39,783 bases of DNA. Origin: a virus. The translations under genes were made by a program, and so were the position numbers. Position 1 is the stretch's first letter, and the number at the start of each line of letters is the position of its first letter. The notes beneath the pieces are model-generated. The model was not told where the DNA came from. It made no database searches and saw nothing but the letters and a program-made list of their open reading frames with translations. Positions 22,629-31,055 of this stretch are shown piece after piece. The stretch lies in IMG/VR virus record IMGVR_UViG_3300042878_000226, positions 1-39,783 of that record; one strand, given 5' to 3'.

Positions 22629-23689
22629 TATTTCTGTTCCTTATTTTTTTCAAATAGATGACCATAAGTGACCATAGATTGATAGATTGTTCTTATTAAA
22701 TCTTTTTCAGAGGTTATTCTGCCAGAAGAAATCTCTCCTTGAATACCTTGTTTTAGTTTATCATAATTAGTAACGTTAGGTAACATAGCAAAGGCTGTAT
22801 TCCATTTATCAATACCAAAAGCACCAGTTGTTAAATACTCAGTAGCGACTGCTTCTCCTGTGCGTTCTTGTGCTTGAATCTTGTTTCGGTTTAACGCAAG
22901 ATTTCCTTCAACAGCTCTTCGGATAATGTTAGGAGCAATACCACGAACAACACTTTGTTCTTCCAAAGAAGGAGATGCGTCAATATCTTTTTTAAAAATC
23001 TCAGTTCTATCTTTAATACCAAAGGCTGGGTAGAATTGACCATCTTCATTATAAACACCTATACGACCTTGAACAACTGTACCCAATTCTAAAAGATTTA
23101 GTTGTTCCAATTTAACAGCATCTTCTGTATGGGTATCTATAGACACATCAGGATCTAACTGAGCCTTAGCAGCAAAGTGAGAAGCCCTGAGATCTAAATC
23201 TTTCATATAGACTTGTTGTGATTTAGAGTAGTTTGAGTTAGCAACGTTTGCACTAAGTTCACCTAAAATAGGATCTAATTCTTTACGTGCCCATGCTGGT
23301 GTATTCACCAACCTATCCCTTAGGAAATACTCCTTACCAACATTACTACCAATAACATCTAACTCTCTCTTAGTAACATCTACGAAATCTCTTTTAGCCC
23401 CAACAATACCTTCAGGATGCATCTGTTCATAAGTCTTCCAATAGATGTCCTTTGTTGCTGGATCCATGTTCTCAGGTTTGTTTTGTTTCTTCCAGAAATC
23501 AAATCTTTCTCCTGCTTCTGATGGATACATTTGCATTGCAAGATCAGTTGATTCTTTTAGTCTAGCTGTAGCTTGTTTTGATAAACCTTCTTCAATGTTT
23601 GTTGGGTTTGTGTTTGTAGTTGTAACTGGCATAGATGCAGAAGCAATATTCTGCAGTTCATTGTAAAAGTTATTGTTTAGTTGTGACAT
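22628..23689 (-). CDS. putative internal virion protein, 353 aa
   Basis: A 353-residue soluble protein, highly charged and Gln/Asn-rich, without membrane segments or a domain I recognise. It lies between the gp14-like gene and the lysozyme-bearing giant, where T7 has gp15, so a role in the ejected tube or core is likely by position only. AAGGATAAAAT precedes the ATG. Its TAA stop shares bases with the start of the 1702-codon gene (TAATG), so the two are probably made in linked amounts. The pair could represent a split or extended gp15-like protein. Confidence 0.7.
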   Translation of the reverse strand: MSQLNNNFYNELQNIASASMPVTTTNTNPTNIEEGLSKQATARLKESTDLAMQMYPSEAGERFDFWKKQNKPENMDPATKDIYWKTYEQMHPEGIVGAKRDFVDVTKRELDVIGSNVGKEYFLRDRLVNTPAWARKELDPILGELSANVANSNYSKSQQVYMKDLDLRASHFAAKAQLDPDVSIDTHTEDAVKLEQLNLLELGTVVQGRIGVYNEDGQFYPAFGIKDRTEIFKKDIDASPSLEEQSVVRGIAPNIIRRAVEGNLALNRNKIQAQERTGEAVATEYLTTGAFGIDKWNTAFAMLPNVTNYDKLKQGIQGEISSGRITSEKDLIRTIYQSMVTYGHLFEKNKEQK

Positions 23690-23698
23690 ATTTTATCC

Positions 23699-24394
23699 TT
23701 ATTGTCGTGGTCCAACAAAATATGGAGACGCTGTATAATCACCATCACCACCACCACCACCACCATACTGTAGGTTTGCTGAGTAACCAGCAGCAACACC
23801 TTGGATGCCCGCACTAATAAGACCTGTGGTTAATGCACTTGATGATGAATCTGCAATACCCCCAGTAACTGGTAGAAAGACTGATTGTTCTTGAAAAGAA
23901 AATTGTCTTTGCCCCAGCTTTTGGCTTTGTTGATTTTCAATATCCTTATAGGATTGCCTATAGTTTGTCTTAAGTGCAATCATGTTTGCACTGACTGCTG
24001 ACATGTTTTGTCGTAACAATGCTCTTGCTGTACCTGAGGTTGACCCCATACCACGTGCTTGCATTGTTCCAAGAAACTGAGCATTGGTTGCTGCAGTTTG
24101 CTTTGATAAGGTTCCCTTTGCATTCTGAAAGTTCTTATCTAAATACAATTCAGCTAGTGCTCGATCTGTATTAGCACCACGTTCAATCAGTGCATTTCTT
24201 TCTAGGTTTGCTTGGAACTGACGCATCTGATTTCGTTGCTCAGCTGCATGTGCCCATTCATTCTTAAAATTAGCTTGTTGTTGTTGTAGTTTTTGTGCTT
24301 GTGCTTGCGCTGATGCTGCTGAGCTTGCTGAAAAAGCACCCATTACTCCTTGCGCTAAAGCAAGCCCACCCATTACTCCTGCTGCTACTCCCAT
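23699..24394 (-). CDS. internal virion protein, T7 gp14-like, 231 aa
   Basis: The N-terminal hydrophobic Gly/Ala segment (GVAAGVMGGLALAQGVMGAF), the long Gln-rich helix (about residues 30-65), the conserved-looking ARGMGSTSGTARALLRQNMSA segment (split near residue 120) and a second hydrophobic Ala/Gly stretch near 185-205 match the usual design of T7 gp14-type internal virion proteins. Those proteins insert in the outer membrane at infection. Length (231) is close to T7 gp14 (196). The six-glycine run near 213-219 is encoded by a GGT repeat (plus strand CAC repeats, near 23743-23765). AGGAGG precedes the ATG, which overlaps the previous stop as TAATG. Confidence 0.75.
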   Translation of the reverse strand: MGVAAGVMGGLALAQGVMGAFSASSAASAQAQAQKLQQQQANFKNEWAHAAEQRNQMRQFQANLERNALIERGANTDRALAELYLDKNFQNAKGTLSKQTAATNAQFLGTMQARGMGSTSGTARALLRQNMSAVSANMIALKTNYRQSYKDIENQQSQKLGQRQFSFQEQSVFLPVTGGIADSSSSALTTGLISAGIQGVAAGYSANLQYGGGGGGDGDYTASPYFVGPRQ

Positions 24395-24873
24395 TAGTTA
24401 TCCTCCTGTAAGAATTTAATTATATTGTCTATTTCGTTATTTAGATTCTCAGTATAAACTATCATAGTCTTTTCTAAGTCTCTTGTTGTTAGCCATTCAT
24501 TCATTGCTGTAATGTACATTGATAAGACTGCTTTAGATGTCCATTCAGGTTTCCACAGTGATGCACATTTCGGCAGCAGTAACTCATCTTTTAAAACTTT
24601 ATCCATTGACTTTAGTTGTGCTTTGGTATCAGCTCGTTCTAACACCACAACCTTATTGACATTTGTGTTATGCCAGATACCCCATAACTTACTGATGCCT
24701 GTGGTTGGCATTGGTTCATCAGGGTCTAACTCCCAGTAACCTTGTGGGTTATGTTTGGGCACTAATAGGTCAGGTAGGAATTTATGACCATTGACCTTAA
24801 GCCCTGCTTCTTGCAGTTTGCCCATGACCCACGATGTCCCTGTGCGGGGACCGATGCCTGTGACTGCATTCAT
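24394..24873 (-). CDS. P-loop sulfotransferase-like protein, 159 aa
   Basis: The N-terminus VTGIGPRTGTSWVMGKLQEAG is the 5' phosphosulfate-binding P-loop pattern of sulfotransferase-fold proteins (G-x-x-R-T/S-G-T-S followed by a helix). It is followed by a strand (KVVVLERAD, about residues 72-80) in the place of the second nucleotide-binding strand. At 159 residues it is shorter than a full sulfotransferase (usually over 200), so it may be a minimal or non-catalytic version. The start overlaps the terminase stop (ATGA), and its stop overlaps the gp14-like start, placing it inside the late operon. Its role and any substrate are unknown; capsule or virion modification would be a guess. Confidence 0.65.
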   Translation of the reverse strand: MNAVTGIGPRTGTSWVMGKLQEAGLKVNGHKFLPDLLVPKHNPQGYWELDPDEPMPTTGISKLWGIWHNTNVNKVVVLERADTKAQLKSMDKVLKDELLLPKCASLWKPEWTSKAVLSMYITAMNEWLTTRDLEKTMIVYTENLNNEIDNIIKFLQEDN

Positions 24874-26558
24874 TGTCTCCTCTTTAGTATTGAAGTACCA
24901 AACTTAGATTTTTTCTTTCCAACTTCTTGACCATTCAATAACACAGCTCCACTGATGCGCTCTCCAAGTAAACCTAATGATCTTTTATTGGACATCCAGT
25001 CTTTAGTGATCTTTTTTTGTTCATCAGATTGATTCTTTTTAATAGCGGTATCAGGATCAATTGCAATGGCATCAGCCCAATAAGACACAGCAGCAGATAA
25101 TACGTCAATTCTATCGTCATGTTTTAATGACCCCCGTCTTTCTGTTATTCTCGTTATTTGTATTTGATTTTCTTTGTCTTGAATTGCTTTCGTATCAAAC
25201 ACTAAACGATGCTGAGCAAACACAGGCTCCAGTGTCCGCAAGATACGACTCTCCTTATTCCCAGTTACTTTGTATTCCTTGATGGCAACTTGCCCACAAG
25301 AAGATGCAACGACTGGTTTCAGTATCTGACCAAACATACCATCACCATAGTTTGATTCATAACTGATCTTCTTTATCTTGTATTGGATAACTAACTTACA
25401 TATCTTTTGTAAAGTAATATTATCATATCCTCCTTGAAGACCAAACAACTCATGTACCACAATGTAACCATTGACAAAGGATGCCACACATAAAGCTGTC
25501 TCATCTTCTCCTCGACCTGATGGATCAATAAACAATACTGTTTCCATATAATCAGTATGATCCGAAGATACCCACATGGGTTCATAACAGATATCACCAC
25601 GCATACCAAAGGATGCAACTCTTTTATTCTGTGTTGAGTTTGACCAAGTTACTTTAGTAGGAAAGATATCAACATCAACATCTAATACTAACAAGTCTGC
25701 AAGATGAAGTGGATATCGTTTACTGTCGGATGAACTTGTATCAAGCTTATAGTGCAATGCAAATAAGCTGGGACCAATCTTTGCTTCAATCTCCAACAGT
25801 CTTTCATCAGAGAATCTTTCTACTTGAGTTGATTGACCCGCTTCTAATTCTAAACCAAGGATATACTTATGAACATTCTCACAATCCTGAGGAGATGTTA
25901 TATCAGGCATAACAGCAGGAAACTTAACAACTGTATATAGACTTGCAAGTTTATTGTATATAGAGTCTTTTGTTTGAGGTGTCCCTAGGAATCTGATAGT
26001 TGCATCATCTATTTTGTTTCTTACATTCTCTAACTCCATACACCTATCCCATAACTTTTCACGGGATGCAGGGCTATCGGAGTTCTCAGGTACTTCTATA
26101 TCATCACACAAGATATCATCTGCATGGGATCCTGTGATCTGACTGGTGATACCTTTTGCGGATACCGAAAGATCTTGGCTGATTCTAGTACGACCATGTA
26201 CATTAAACCCGAATGCCGAATCCTTCTCAAACTCCTGAGGAATCAAATGTTGCATATACGGAACTAAAGCTAGGGTCTGACGAACCTGAGATACAAACTT
26301 AATAGCCTTATCCCCAGCAGCTGAAAGAACAAGTTGAGTTCTGTTAATATCTTTAAGAATCTTCCAAGACACAAAGCAAGCATTGATAACAGACTTACCA
26401 TCCCCACGACCAGCTTGCATTAAAAAGTCATTACTGCCGTTCTGAAGAACCTCTGCCATAGCATACTGCTTTGGGGTAGGTAACCCAAGACCTAAATACT
26501 TGAAACAAAAATATAGATGATTTCTAAAGTCATCTAACACCTCTTGAGGTACATTCAT
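24870..26558 (-). CDS. terL: terminase large subunit, T7 gp19-like, 562 aa
   Basis: This is the ATPase-nuclease motor that packages phage DNA. Walker A is AGRGDGKS (49-56) and Walker B is ILCDDIEVPENS (149-160), very like the T7 gp19 'DDVEVP' segment. The C-terminal RNase H-type nuclease has FIDPSGRGEDET (343-354), GLQGGYDN (373-380), SYESNYGDG (399-407) and HDDRIDVLSAA (480-490), supplying acidic residues D345, E401, D481 and D485. Length is close to T7 gp19 (586). AAAGGATAC precedes the ATG. It follows the small terminase gene after a gap of about 100 bases and overlaps the next gene by ATGA. Confidence 0.96.
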   Translation of the reverse strand: MNVPQEVLDDFRNHLYFCFKYLGLGLPTPKQYAMAEVLQNGSNDFLMQAGRGDGKSVINACFVSWKILKDINRTQLVLSAAGDKAIKFVSQVRQTLALVPYMQHLIPQEFEKDSAFGFNVHGRTRISQDLSVSAKGITSQITGSHADDILCDDIEVPENSDSPASREKLWDRCMELENVRNKIDDATIRFLGTPQTKDSIYNKLASLYTVVKFPAVMPDITSPQDCENVHKYILGLELEAGQSTQVERFSDERLLEIEAKIGPSLFALHYKLDTSSSDSKRYPLHLADLLVLDVDVDIFPTKVTWSNSTQNKRVASFGMRGDICYEPMWVSSDHTDYMETVLFIDPSGRGEDETALCVASFVNGYIVVHELFGLQGGYDNITLQKICKLVIQYKIKKISYESNYGDGMFGQILKPVVASSCGQVAIKEYKVTGNKESRILRTLEPVFAQHRLVFDTKAIQDKENQIQITRITERRGSLKHDDRIDVLSAAVSYWADAIAIDPDTAIKKNQSDEQKKITKDWMSNKRSLGLLGERISGAVLLNGQEVGKKKSKFGTSILKRRQ

Positions 26559-26655
26559 TAGTATCCTTTCTAGGATCTCCTGTGTTGCGTTTCTTATGTT
26601 ACCCTAAGAAGCTGTAGCCCCTACAGGAACAAACGCACCACAGGTCACCTCAGCC

Positions 26656-26895
26656 TTACTGAAGGGGTGCTGGGTTTGTAGAGGCAAACTTAAAGGGAAC
26701 AGAAGCAGCCATCTTCCGCTCAACCGCTTCCATTGAATCACTTGGAATACTGTCCAATAACTCTCTATTGTCCTGCATGACTCCACGGATTACTTGATAT
26801 AATCCAGGACCACACTTAGAACTGTCGGATAGATCCTCCAGTAATGCGTTCAGCAGCTTATCATAAATCCTATTAACTGTTTGTTTACGACTCAT
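26656..26895 (-). CDS. terS: terminase small subunit, T7 gp18-like, 79 aa
   Basis: A 79-residue helical protein just upstream of the large terminase. The segment LLNALLEDLSDSSKCGPGLY, then QVIRGVMQDNRE (about 14-45), resembles the gp18-type pattern of T7-like phages, where a short helix pair with '(S/P)xLYNxIxKLLxDN' is typical. It would recognise viral DNA and load the large subunit. Length is close to T7 gp18 (89). The start overlaps the upstream lipoprotein-like gene (ATGA), as in other coupled pairs here. Position plus motif make the call likely; a different small helical protein cannot be ruled out. Confidence 0.72.
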   Translation of the reverse strand: MSRKQTVNRIYDKLLNALLEDLSDSSKCGPGLYQVIRGVMQDNRELLDSIPSDSMEAVERKMAASVPFKFASTNPAPLQ

Positions 26896-27104
26896 TCTTT
26901 AGTGCCTTTCTTAATGAAGGTGACATAGGACCAACCCAATACAACAACTAATACAGGTACATACCACAACACCCAGTAGTAACTAGGCTTATCAATCCCA
27001 TGGGTAATAACGGTTTCCATGACCGATGGTCGAGATGCATCAGGGACAAGAATAGGGACTGTGGAACAGCCAACTAAACACATTAAAGATAGAATATATT
27101 TCAT
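26892..27104 (-). CDS. small lipoprotein-like membrane protein, possible spanin, 70 aa
   Basis: The N-terminus MKYILSLMCLVGCSTVPIL is a lipoprotein signal peptide with lipobox LVGC (Cys13). A C-terminal hydrophobic helix follows at about residues 42-62 (YYWVLWYVPVLVVVLGWSYV), then a basic end (FIKKGTKE). A lipid anchor at one end and a membrane helix at the other is the plan of a unimolecular spanin, but only about 30 residues would lie between them, far shorter than in T1-type u-spanins. It could instead be a Rz1-like or holin-accessory protein. Position fits lysis: it lies between two other small membrane proteins and the terminase genes. ATGA overlap on both sides. Confidence 0.65.
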   Translation of the reverse strand: MKYILSLMCLVGCSTVPILVPDASRPSVMETVITHGIDKPSYYWVLWYVPVLVVVLGWSYVTFIKKGTKE

Positions 27105-27535
27105 GATTTATTTCCTGCTGCTGCGGTTCCAAAGTAAAAGCCCACTAGGGATACCAAGATTTGACGATTCTCAGACGTGTAAAGAAACCCATTTACCTCA
27201 ACAAAAACCTTACGGCTGTATTGGGGAATGATACCAAACAAACCTTCTGGGTTAACTGTATCGACTTCTACAAAGGTAGGGACCCCAAAGAAAGGCAATA
27301 CAAATGGAGCCACAATGGTTCCAAACAACACAACCAACACAATGGTCTGACGGACAACCTTACCAACATCTAATGGAACCCTGAGGGCTGCCTTGTCTTG
27401 GTTCTCGGTTGTTTGTTTATTGACTGCAAGTAGTTGAACAAACATTTCCTTTTGATCTGATGCTCGTTGAGCAAGGTATCGAAAGACAAACCCAGCTAAA
27501 CCACCACCTAACAAACTGATTAACTCTAATGGCAT
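27101..27535 (-). CDS. membrane protein, holin candidate, 144 aa
   Basis: Three hydrophobic segments are visible: about 5-20 (LISLLGGGLAGFVFRYLAQ), 60-85 (VVRQTIVLVVLFGTIVAPFVLPFFG) and 124-140 (ILVSLVGFYFGTAAAG). A charged Gln/Lys helix lies between the first two. The pattern 'PLELI.LLGGGLAGF.FR..AQ' followed by an internal 'ETT.P.(W)LFG' type segment recurs in membrane proteins beside phage lysis genes, and I read it as a holin candidate, not a proven one. It overlaps neighbours by TAATG upstream and ATGA downstream. No endolysin gene lies beside it; the only lysozyme domain in the window is in the 1702-codon virion protein. Confidence 0.65.
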   Translation of the reverse strand: MPLELISLLGGGLAGFVFRYLAQRASDQKEMFVQLLAVNKQTTENQDKAALRVPLDVGKVVRQTIVLVVLFGTIVAPFVLPFFGVPTFVEVDTVNPEGLFGIIPQYSRKVFVEVNGFLYTSENRQILVSLVGFYFGTAAAGNKS

Positions 27536-27816
27536 TATCGAATACTCCTTTTCTCTAAATCAAACACTCTTATACGAAGATCATCTAACATTTCTTGATG
27601 TCTTCCATCATTCACAGCAAATGTAATTTGACTTTTTACAAGATCTTGCACAATGTTTTTTAGTTCACTGAGGTCTGATGTTGTTCTATTTATTGTTTCA
27701 TTTTTACTGCCTAATACGGTAAAGAATCCAGCTACTCCTATTGTTAATACAAATAGTTGTAACCATTGCAGAGCTATAGATGGAGAGAAGGGCTTTTTTT
27801 CTTCTGTAGATGTCAT
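27535..27816 (-). CDS. small membrane protein with coiled coil, 93 aa
   Basis: One membrane helix is visible at about 17-37 (LQWLQLFVLTIGVAGFFTVLG) after a charged N-terminus. It is followed by a coiled-coil-like region to the end (SDLSELKNIVQDLVKSQITF, then MLDDLRIRVFDLEKR). One inner-membrane helix with a periplasmic coiled coil is the plan of an i-spanin (Rz-like), but it could also be a holin or antiholin with a cytoplasmic coil; topology cannot be decided from sequence. T7 keeps its holin (gp17.5) and Rz/Rz1 at this position between fibre and terminase. ATGA overlap with the glycosyltransferase gene upstream. Confidence 0.62.
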   Translation of the reverse strand: MTSTEEKKPFSPSIALQWLQLFVLTIGVAGFFTVLGSKNETINRTTSDLSELKNIVQDLVKSQITFAVNDGRHQEMLDDLRIRVFDLEKRSIR

Positions 27817-28475
27817 TTTACTTCCTTTGTTACTGAGTTAAAAATATTAATAAAACTACCAGCCCATGTTTTTAATCCAATATGATTGCAAGTCATAGTT
27901 GAATCAACAAACACTTGACCTCCAAGTTTACGCCACTTGCGACAGAACACATTATCTTCACTGACGAGATCACCATCAATAATTTCAATATCAAATACCA
28001 TTTTGCAAGACTTGTTGCTGTTTGTGTATTCTTTGCTTACATCCGATACAGCAATCATTGCTGCTTTACTGACTCGCAAAAAGCCAGTTCCCAATGATTC
28101 TACTTCCATCAATCCAGTTGATTCATCAACCGATGATGTCGGAAGTATCTTGACATTGAACATGGGGGTGTCACATTTCTTTACAACGGCTCCTCCAACA
28201 ACATCTGCTGGATGATCAAGAAGTTTAAATATCCATTCTGGATTCCATTGTTGATCCGAATCAATAAAAATAATGTCATCGCAATTGGTTTCAATAGCCA
28301 TTGCAATTAAATCGTTTCTTGCTCTTTGAATTAATGCGTCACCACATATTTGTATGGGATAGATATCTATCTTTCGATCAATAGACATACGAATAGTTTC
28401 AATTAATGACCCCATAAACTCAACATGAACTGTTCCGTTGTGGGCTGGTGTACCAATAATTACTTTTCTGTTCAT
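27813..28475 (-). CDS. glycosyltransferase-like protein (GT-A fold), 220 aa
   Basis: The N-terminus VIIGTPAHNG, the helix GDALIQRARNDLIAMAIE, the strand DDIIFIDSDQQW with D72-x-D74, and the later segment ESLGTGFLRVSKAAMIAV form the GT-A nucleotide-sugar-binding pattern seen in a class of phage glycosyltransferases. The DxD pair would bind metal and sugar nucleotide. Such genes are common beside fibre and lysis genes and may modify a virion protein or a host sugar; the target is unknown. Length (220) is normal for the phage class. It overlaps the fibre gene by ATGA and lies directly downstream of it, so a role in decorating the fibre is plausible but unproven. Confidence 0.75.
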   Translation of the reverse strand: MNRKVIIGTPAHNGTVHVEFMGSLIETIRMSIDRKIDIYPIQICGDALIQRARNDLIAMAIETNCDDIIFIDSDQQWNPEWIFKLLDHPADVVGGAVVKKCDTPMFNVKILPTSSVDESTGLMEVESLGTGFLRVSKAAMIAVSDVSKEYTNSNKSCKMVFDIEIIDGDLVSEDNVFCRKWRKLGGQVFVDSTMTCNHIGLKTWAGSFINIFNSVTKEVK

Positions 28476-31036
28476 GGGTGTGTTGCCACATACGCTTCAA
28501 ACTTTGCGTTGAGTTCTTGAATTGCTTTGACAAGTACTGGAATAAGTTGTGACGCGCTTACTCCAAGTTGTTCTGGGTTTTCGTCGCCTACTAAATGAGG
28601 AACTTCAATCCCAACTTCTGTTTGAGCGGTTTGCAATTGCTGTGCAGTAAATCCAAATTCTTTTCTTCCAACTCTGTTTCCATCTCTTTGATTCCAATCA
28701 AAAGAAACTGGGCGTATTTTAGAAATTAAATTTAAACCAACTGGAATTTCAACGATATTAGTTTTATCTCTTTCATCAGAAACTACAGTAAGGACTACTT
28801 GGCAACGAAGCGAAGTAATAGAGCCGTTTCCAAGTTGAATTTGATTACTTGTTGTTGCAGTAGCAGGCTGTGCGTTATACCCAATGCAAACTACATTTGA
28901 ACCAGTAGTAATGGTGTTTCCTGCTGCATATCCAAGTGCACTGTTTTGAATGCCTGTAGTATTTGCGTTTAATGCTGCATATCCAAATGCACTGTTACTG
29001 CTGCCTGTGGTGTTAGAATCTAATGCTGTATATCCAAATGCACTGTTATAGTTACCTGTGGTATTTACTTGTAATGCTGCATAACCAAATGCGCTGTTAC
29101 TAGCACTTGTGGTATTTGCTCCCAATGCTGTATATCCAAATGCGCTGTTATAGTTACCTGTGGTATTTACTTGTAATGCTGCATAACCAAATGCGCTGTT
29201 ACCAACACTTGTGGTATTTGCTTGCAATGCTGTAGTGCCAAATGCACTGTTATAGTTACCTGTGGTATTTACTTGTAATGCTGCATTACCAAAGGCACTA
29301 TTGTAAATACCTATGGTATTTGCTTGCAATGCTGACTGACCAAAGGCGCAGTTTTCAACACCTGTGGTGTTTGATTGTAATGCTAAACTACCAAAGGCAT
29401 TATTGTAAGTACCTGTGGTGTTTGCGGTTAATGCTTGATATCCAAAAGCATTGTTATTAACGCCTGTGGTGTTTAAATATAATGCTGCCTGACCAAAGGC
29501 GCAGTTTTCAACACCTGTGGTGTTTGAATATAATGCTGAATGACCAAAGGCATTATTGAAAGTACCTATAGTGTTTGCTTGTAATGCGTTTGAGCCAAGA
29601 GCATTGTTATTAATGCCTGTTGTGTTTGCGCTTAATGTTGCATATCCAAAAGCATTATTATTGTTACCTGTGGTGTTAGAATCTAATGCTGAATATCCAA
29701 ATGCATTATTATTATTTCCTGCGGTGTTTGAGTATAATGCTTGTGTTCCAAAGGCATTATTATTATTGCCTGTAGTGTTTGAGTCTAATGCTTGTGTTCC
29801 AAAGGCATTGTTATAAACACCTGTGGTGTTTGAGTATAATGCGTAATATCCAAAGGCATTATTATGAGTACCTGTGGTGTTTGAGTATAATGCATTTGTT
29901 CCAAAGGCATTGTTATAATTACCTATGGTGTTTGAGTATAATGCTGAAGTACCAAATGCATTGTTATTAACACCTGTGGTGTTTGAGGTTAATGCTGCAT
30001 ATCCAAAGGCATTGTTGCTATTGCCTGTAGTGTTTAGGTTTAATGCGTAACTTCCAAAAGCATTGTTTTGAACGCCTGTAGTATTTAAATTTAATGCTTG
30101 TGTTCCAAAGGCATTGTTGTTATTGCCTGTAGTGTTTGCGGCTAATGCTGTATATCCAAAGGCATTATTATTAGTACCTATGGTGTTTGAGGTTAATGTG
30201 GCATATCCAAAGGCATTGTTGTTATTGCCTGTAGTGTTTGCGGCTAATGCTGTATATCCAAAGGCATTATTAGCAGTACCTGCGGTGTTTGCAAATAATG
30301 CTGATAAACCAAAAGCACCGTTAGTTGCGATACTGCTACCACCCTTACCAACTGTTAATCCTTGAATAGTAATTATTGACCCAAGTTTAGCAGAGGTTAC
30401 ATTACCATCTGCAATCTTAGCTGTTGTCACAGCATTGCTTGCAATAGCAGAAGTTGTTACAGAATTATCTGATAGACTGGCAGCTGTAATCTGTGTTGTT
30501 TCAATTGTTACAGATGTACCAATCTTTTCTAAAGCTTCTTGTATAAGATATAAAGATTGAGTTGTTGCTAAGTTTAACTGTTTACTGGTAAGACGACTTC
30601 CTGCAACCCAGTTTACAAAAGGTTCATTTGATACGGTTTTACGACGCACTGTAACTGTAGAGCTGCTTAAAGCTGGTATCTTTATAGTATAAGTAGTAGG
30701 GGTTGGGGTTGTTACTACATAATCATAAACAGTAGCTCCTCCTGCAGCAGGTAGGTCGATTGCTGTAATGTTACTTGTAGTAGAATTCAAAGTACAACGA
30801 CTGATGGGGATAAGAAACACAGCTTTCTTTTGAGCAGTAGTAACAGCTGGGTCTGCTAAGAAAGCCAATAGAGTTGTTGTACTTCCATCTCTATCTTGTG
30901 TAAAAATTCTTTCAACCTCTAGTTGAGCTGCGTGTGGAATACTTGGAATTAAAACAATACTGGAGTATGGAATGTTTCCAGAAGTATAACCAGTGGTTTG
31001 TTGACTGACTACTATAGGTGTGTTTGTATATGTCAT
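28472..31036 (-). CDS. T7-type tail fibre with 17-residue repeats and S74 chaperone, 854 aa
   Basis: There are three parts. Residues 1-180 resemble the T7 gp17 N-terminal adaptor that docks to the tail: VTVRRKTVSNEPFVNWVAGS, then LTSKQLNLATTQSLYLIQEA (about 125-168). Residues 241-716 hold 28 repeats of 17 residues, consensus AFGYxALxxNTTGxxNN, which probably form a trimeric beta-roll like YadA-type adhesin heads. The C-terminus from about 750 is a Peptidase_S74 intramolecular chaperone starting VVSDERDKTNI, with catalytic-type S753-D754, that guides trimerisation and cuts itself off. The protein should bind the host surface. The repeats are also near-identical DNA units of 51 bp, so repeat number can change by recombination. 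TGA stop, with ATGA overlap to the next gene. Confidence 0.9.
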   Translation of the reverse strand: MTYTNTPIVVSQQTTGYTSGNIPYSSIVLIPSIPHAAQLEVERIFTQDRDGSTTTLLAFLADPAVTTAQKKAVFLIPISRCTLNSTTSNITAIDLPAAGGATVYDYVVTTPTPTTYTIKIPALSSSTVTVRRKTVSNEPFVNWVAGSRLTSKQLNLATTQSLYLIQEALEKIGTSVTIETTQITAASLSDNSVTTSAIASNAVTTAKIADGNVTSAKLGSIITIQGLTVGKGGSSIATNGAFGLSALFANTAGTANNAFGYTALAANTTGNNNNAFGYATLTSNTIGTNNNAFGYTALAANTTGNNNNAFGTQALNLNTTGVQNNAFGSYALNLNTTGNSNNAFGYAALTSNTTGVNNNAFGTSALYSNTIGNYNNAFGTNALYSNTTGTHNNAFGYYALYSNTTGVYNNAFGTQALDSNTTGNNNNAFGTQALYSNTAGNNNNAFGYSALDSNTTGNNNNAFGYATLSANTTGINNNALGSNALQANTIGTFNNAFGHSALYSNTTGVENCAFGQAALYLNTTGVNNNAFGYQALTANTTGTYNNAFGSLALQSNTTGVENCAFGQSALQANTIGIYNSAFGNAALQVNTTGNYNSAFGTTALQANTTSVGNSAFGYAALQVNTTGNYNSAFGYTALGANTTSASNSAFGYAALQVNTTGNYNSAFGYTALDSNTTGSSNSAFGYAALNANTTGIQNSALGYAAGNTITTGSNVVCIGYNAQPATATTSNQIQLGNGSITSLRCQVVLTVVSDERDKTNIVEIPVGLNLISKIRPVSFDWNQRDGNRVGRKEFGFTAQQLQTAQTEVGIEVPHLVGDENPEQLGVSASQLIPVLVKAIQELNAKFEAYVATHP
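28889..30316 (-). repeat. 28 tandem 51-bp coding repeats in the fibre gene
   Basis: The units encode AFG(Y/T/S)xALxxNTTGxxN(N/S). Some pairs are identical in protein (units 2 and 4; units 23 and 25). Units 1-20 mostly end in NN (or NC), and units 20-27 end in NS, so the array looks like two sub-families that each expanded. Two units (16 and 19) carry VENC, placing a cysteine in the array. The last unit (ALGYAAGNTITTGSNVV) is diverged and leads to the chaperone. Confidence 0.9.
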
Positions 31037-31055
31037 TTTATTTTATTTTCTTGTG

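Noticed and set aside
26559-26655. Possible gene in the gap between small and large terminase
   Set aside because: Only about 100 bases, with no start and ribosome-binding pair that gives a sensible frame.
28889-30316. Regularly spaced repeats suggesting a CRISPR array
   Set aside because: The units are in-frame coding repeats of 17 residues without unique spacers.
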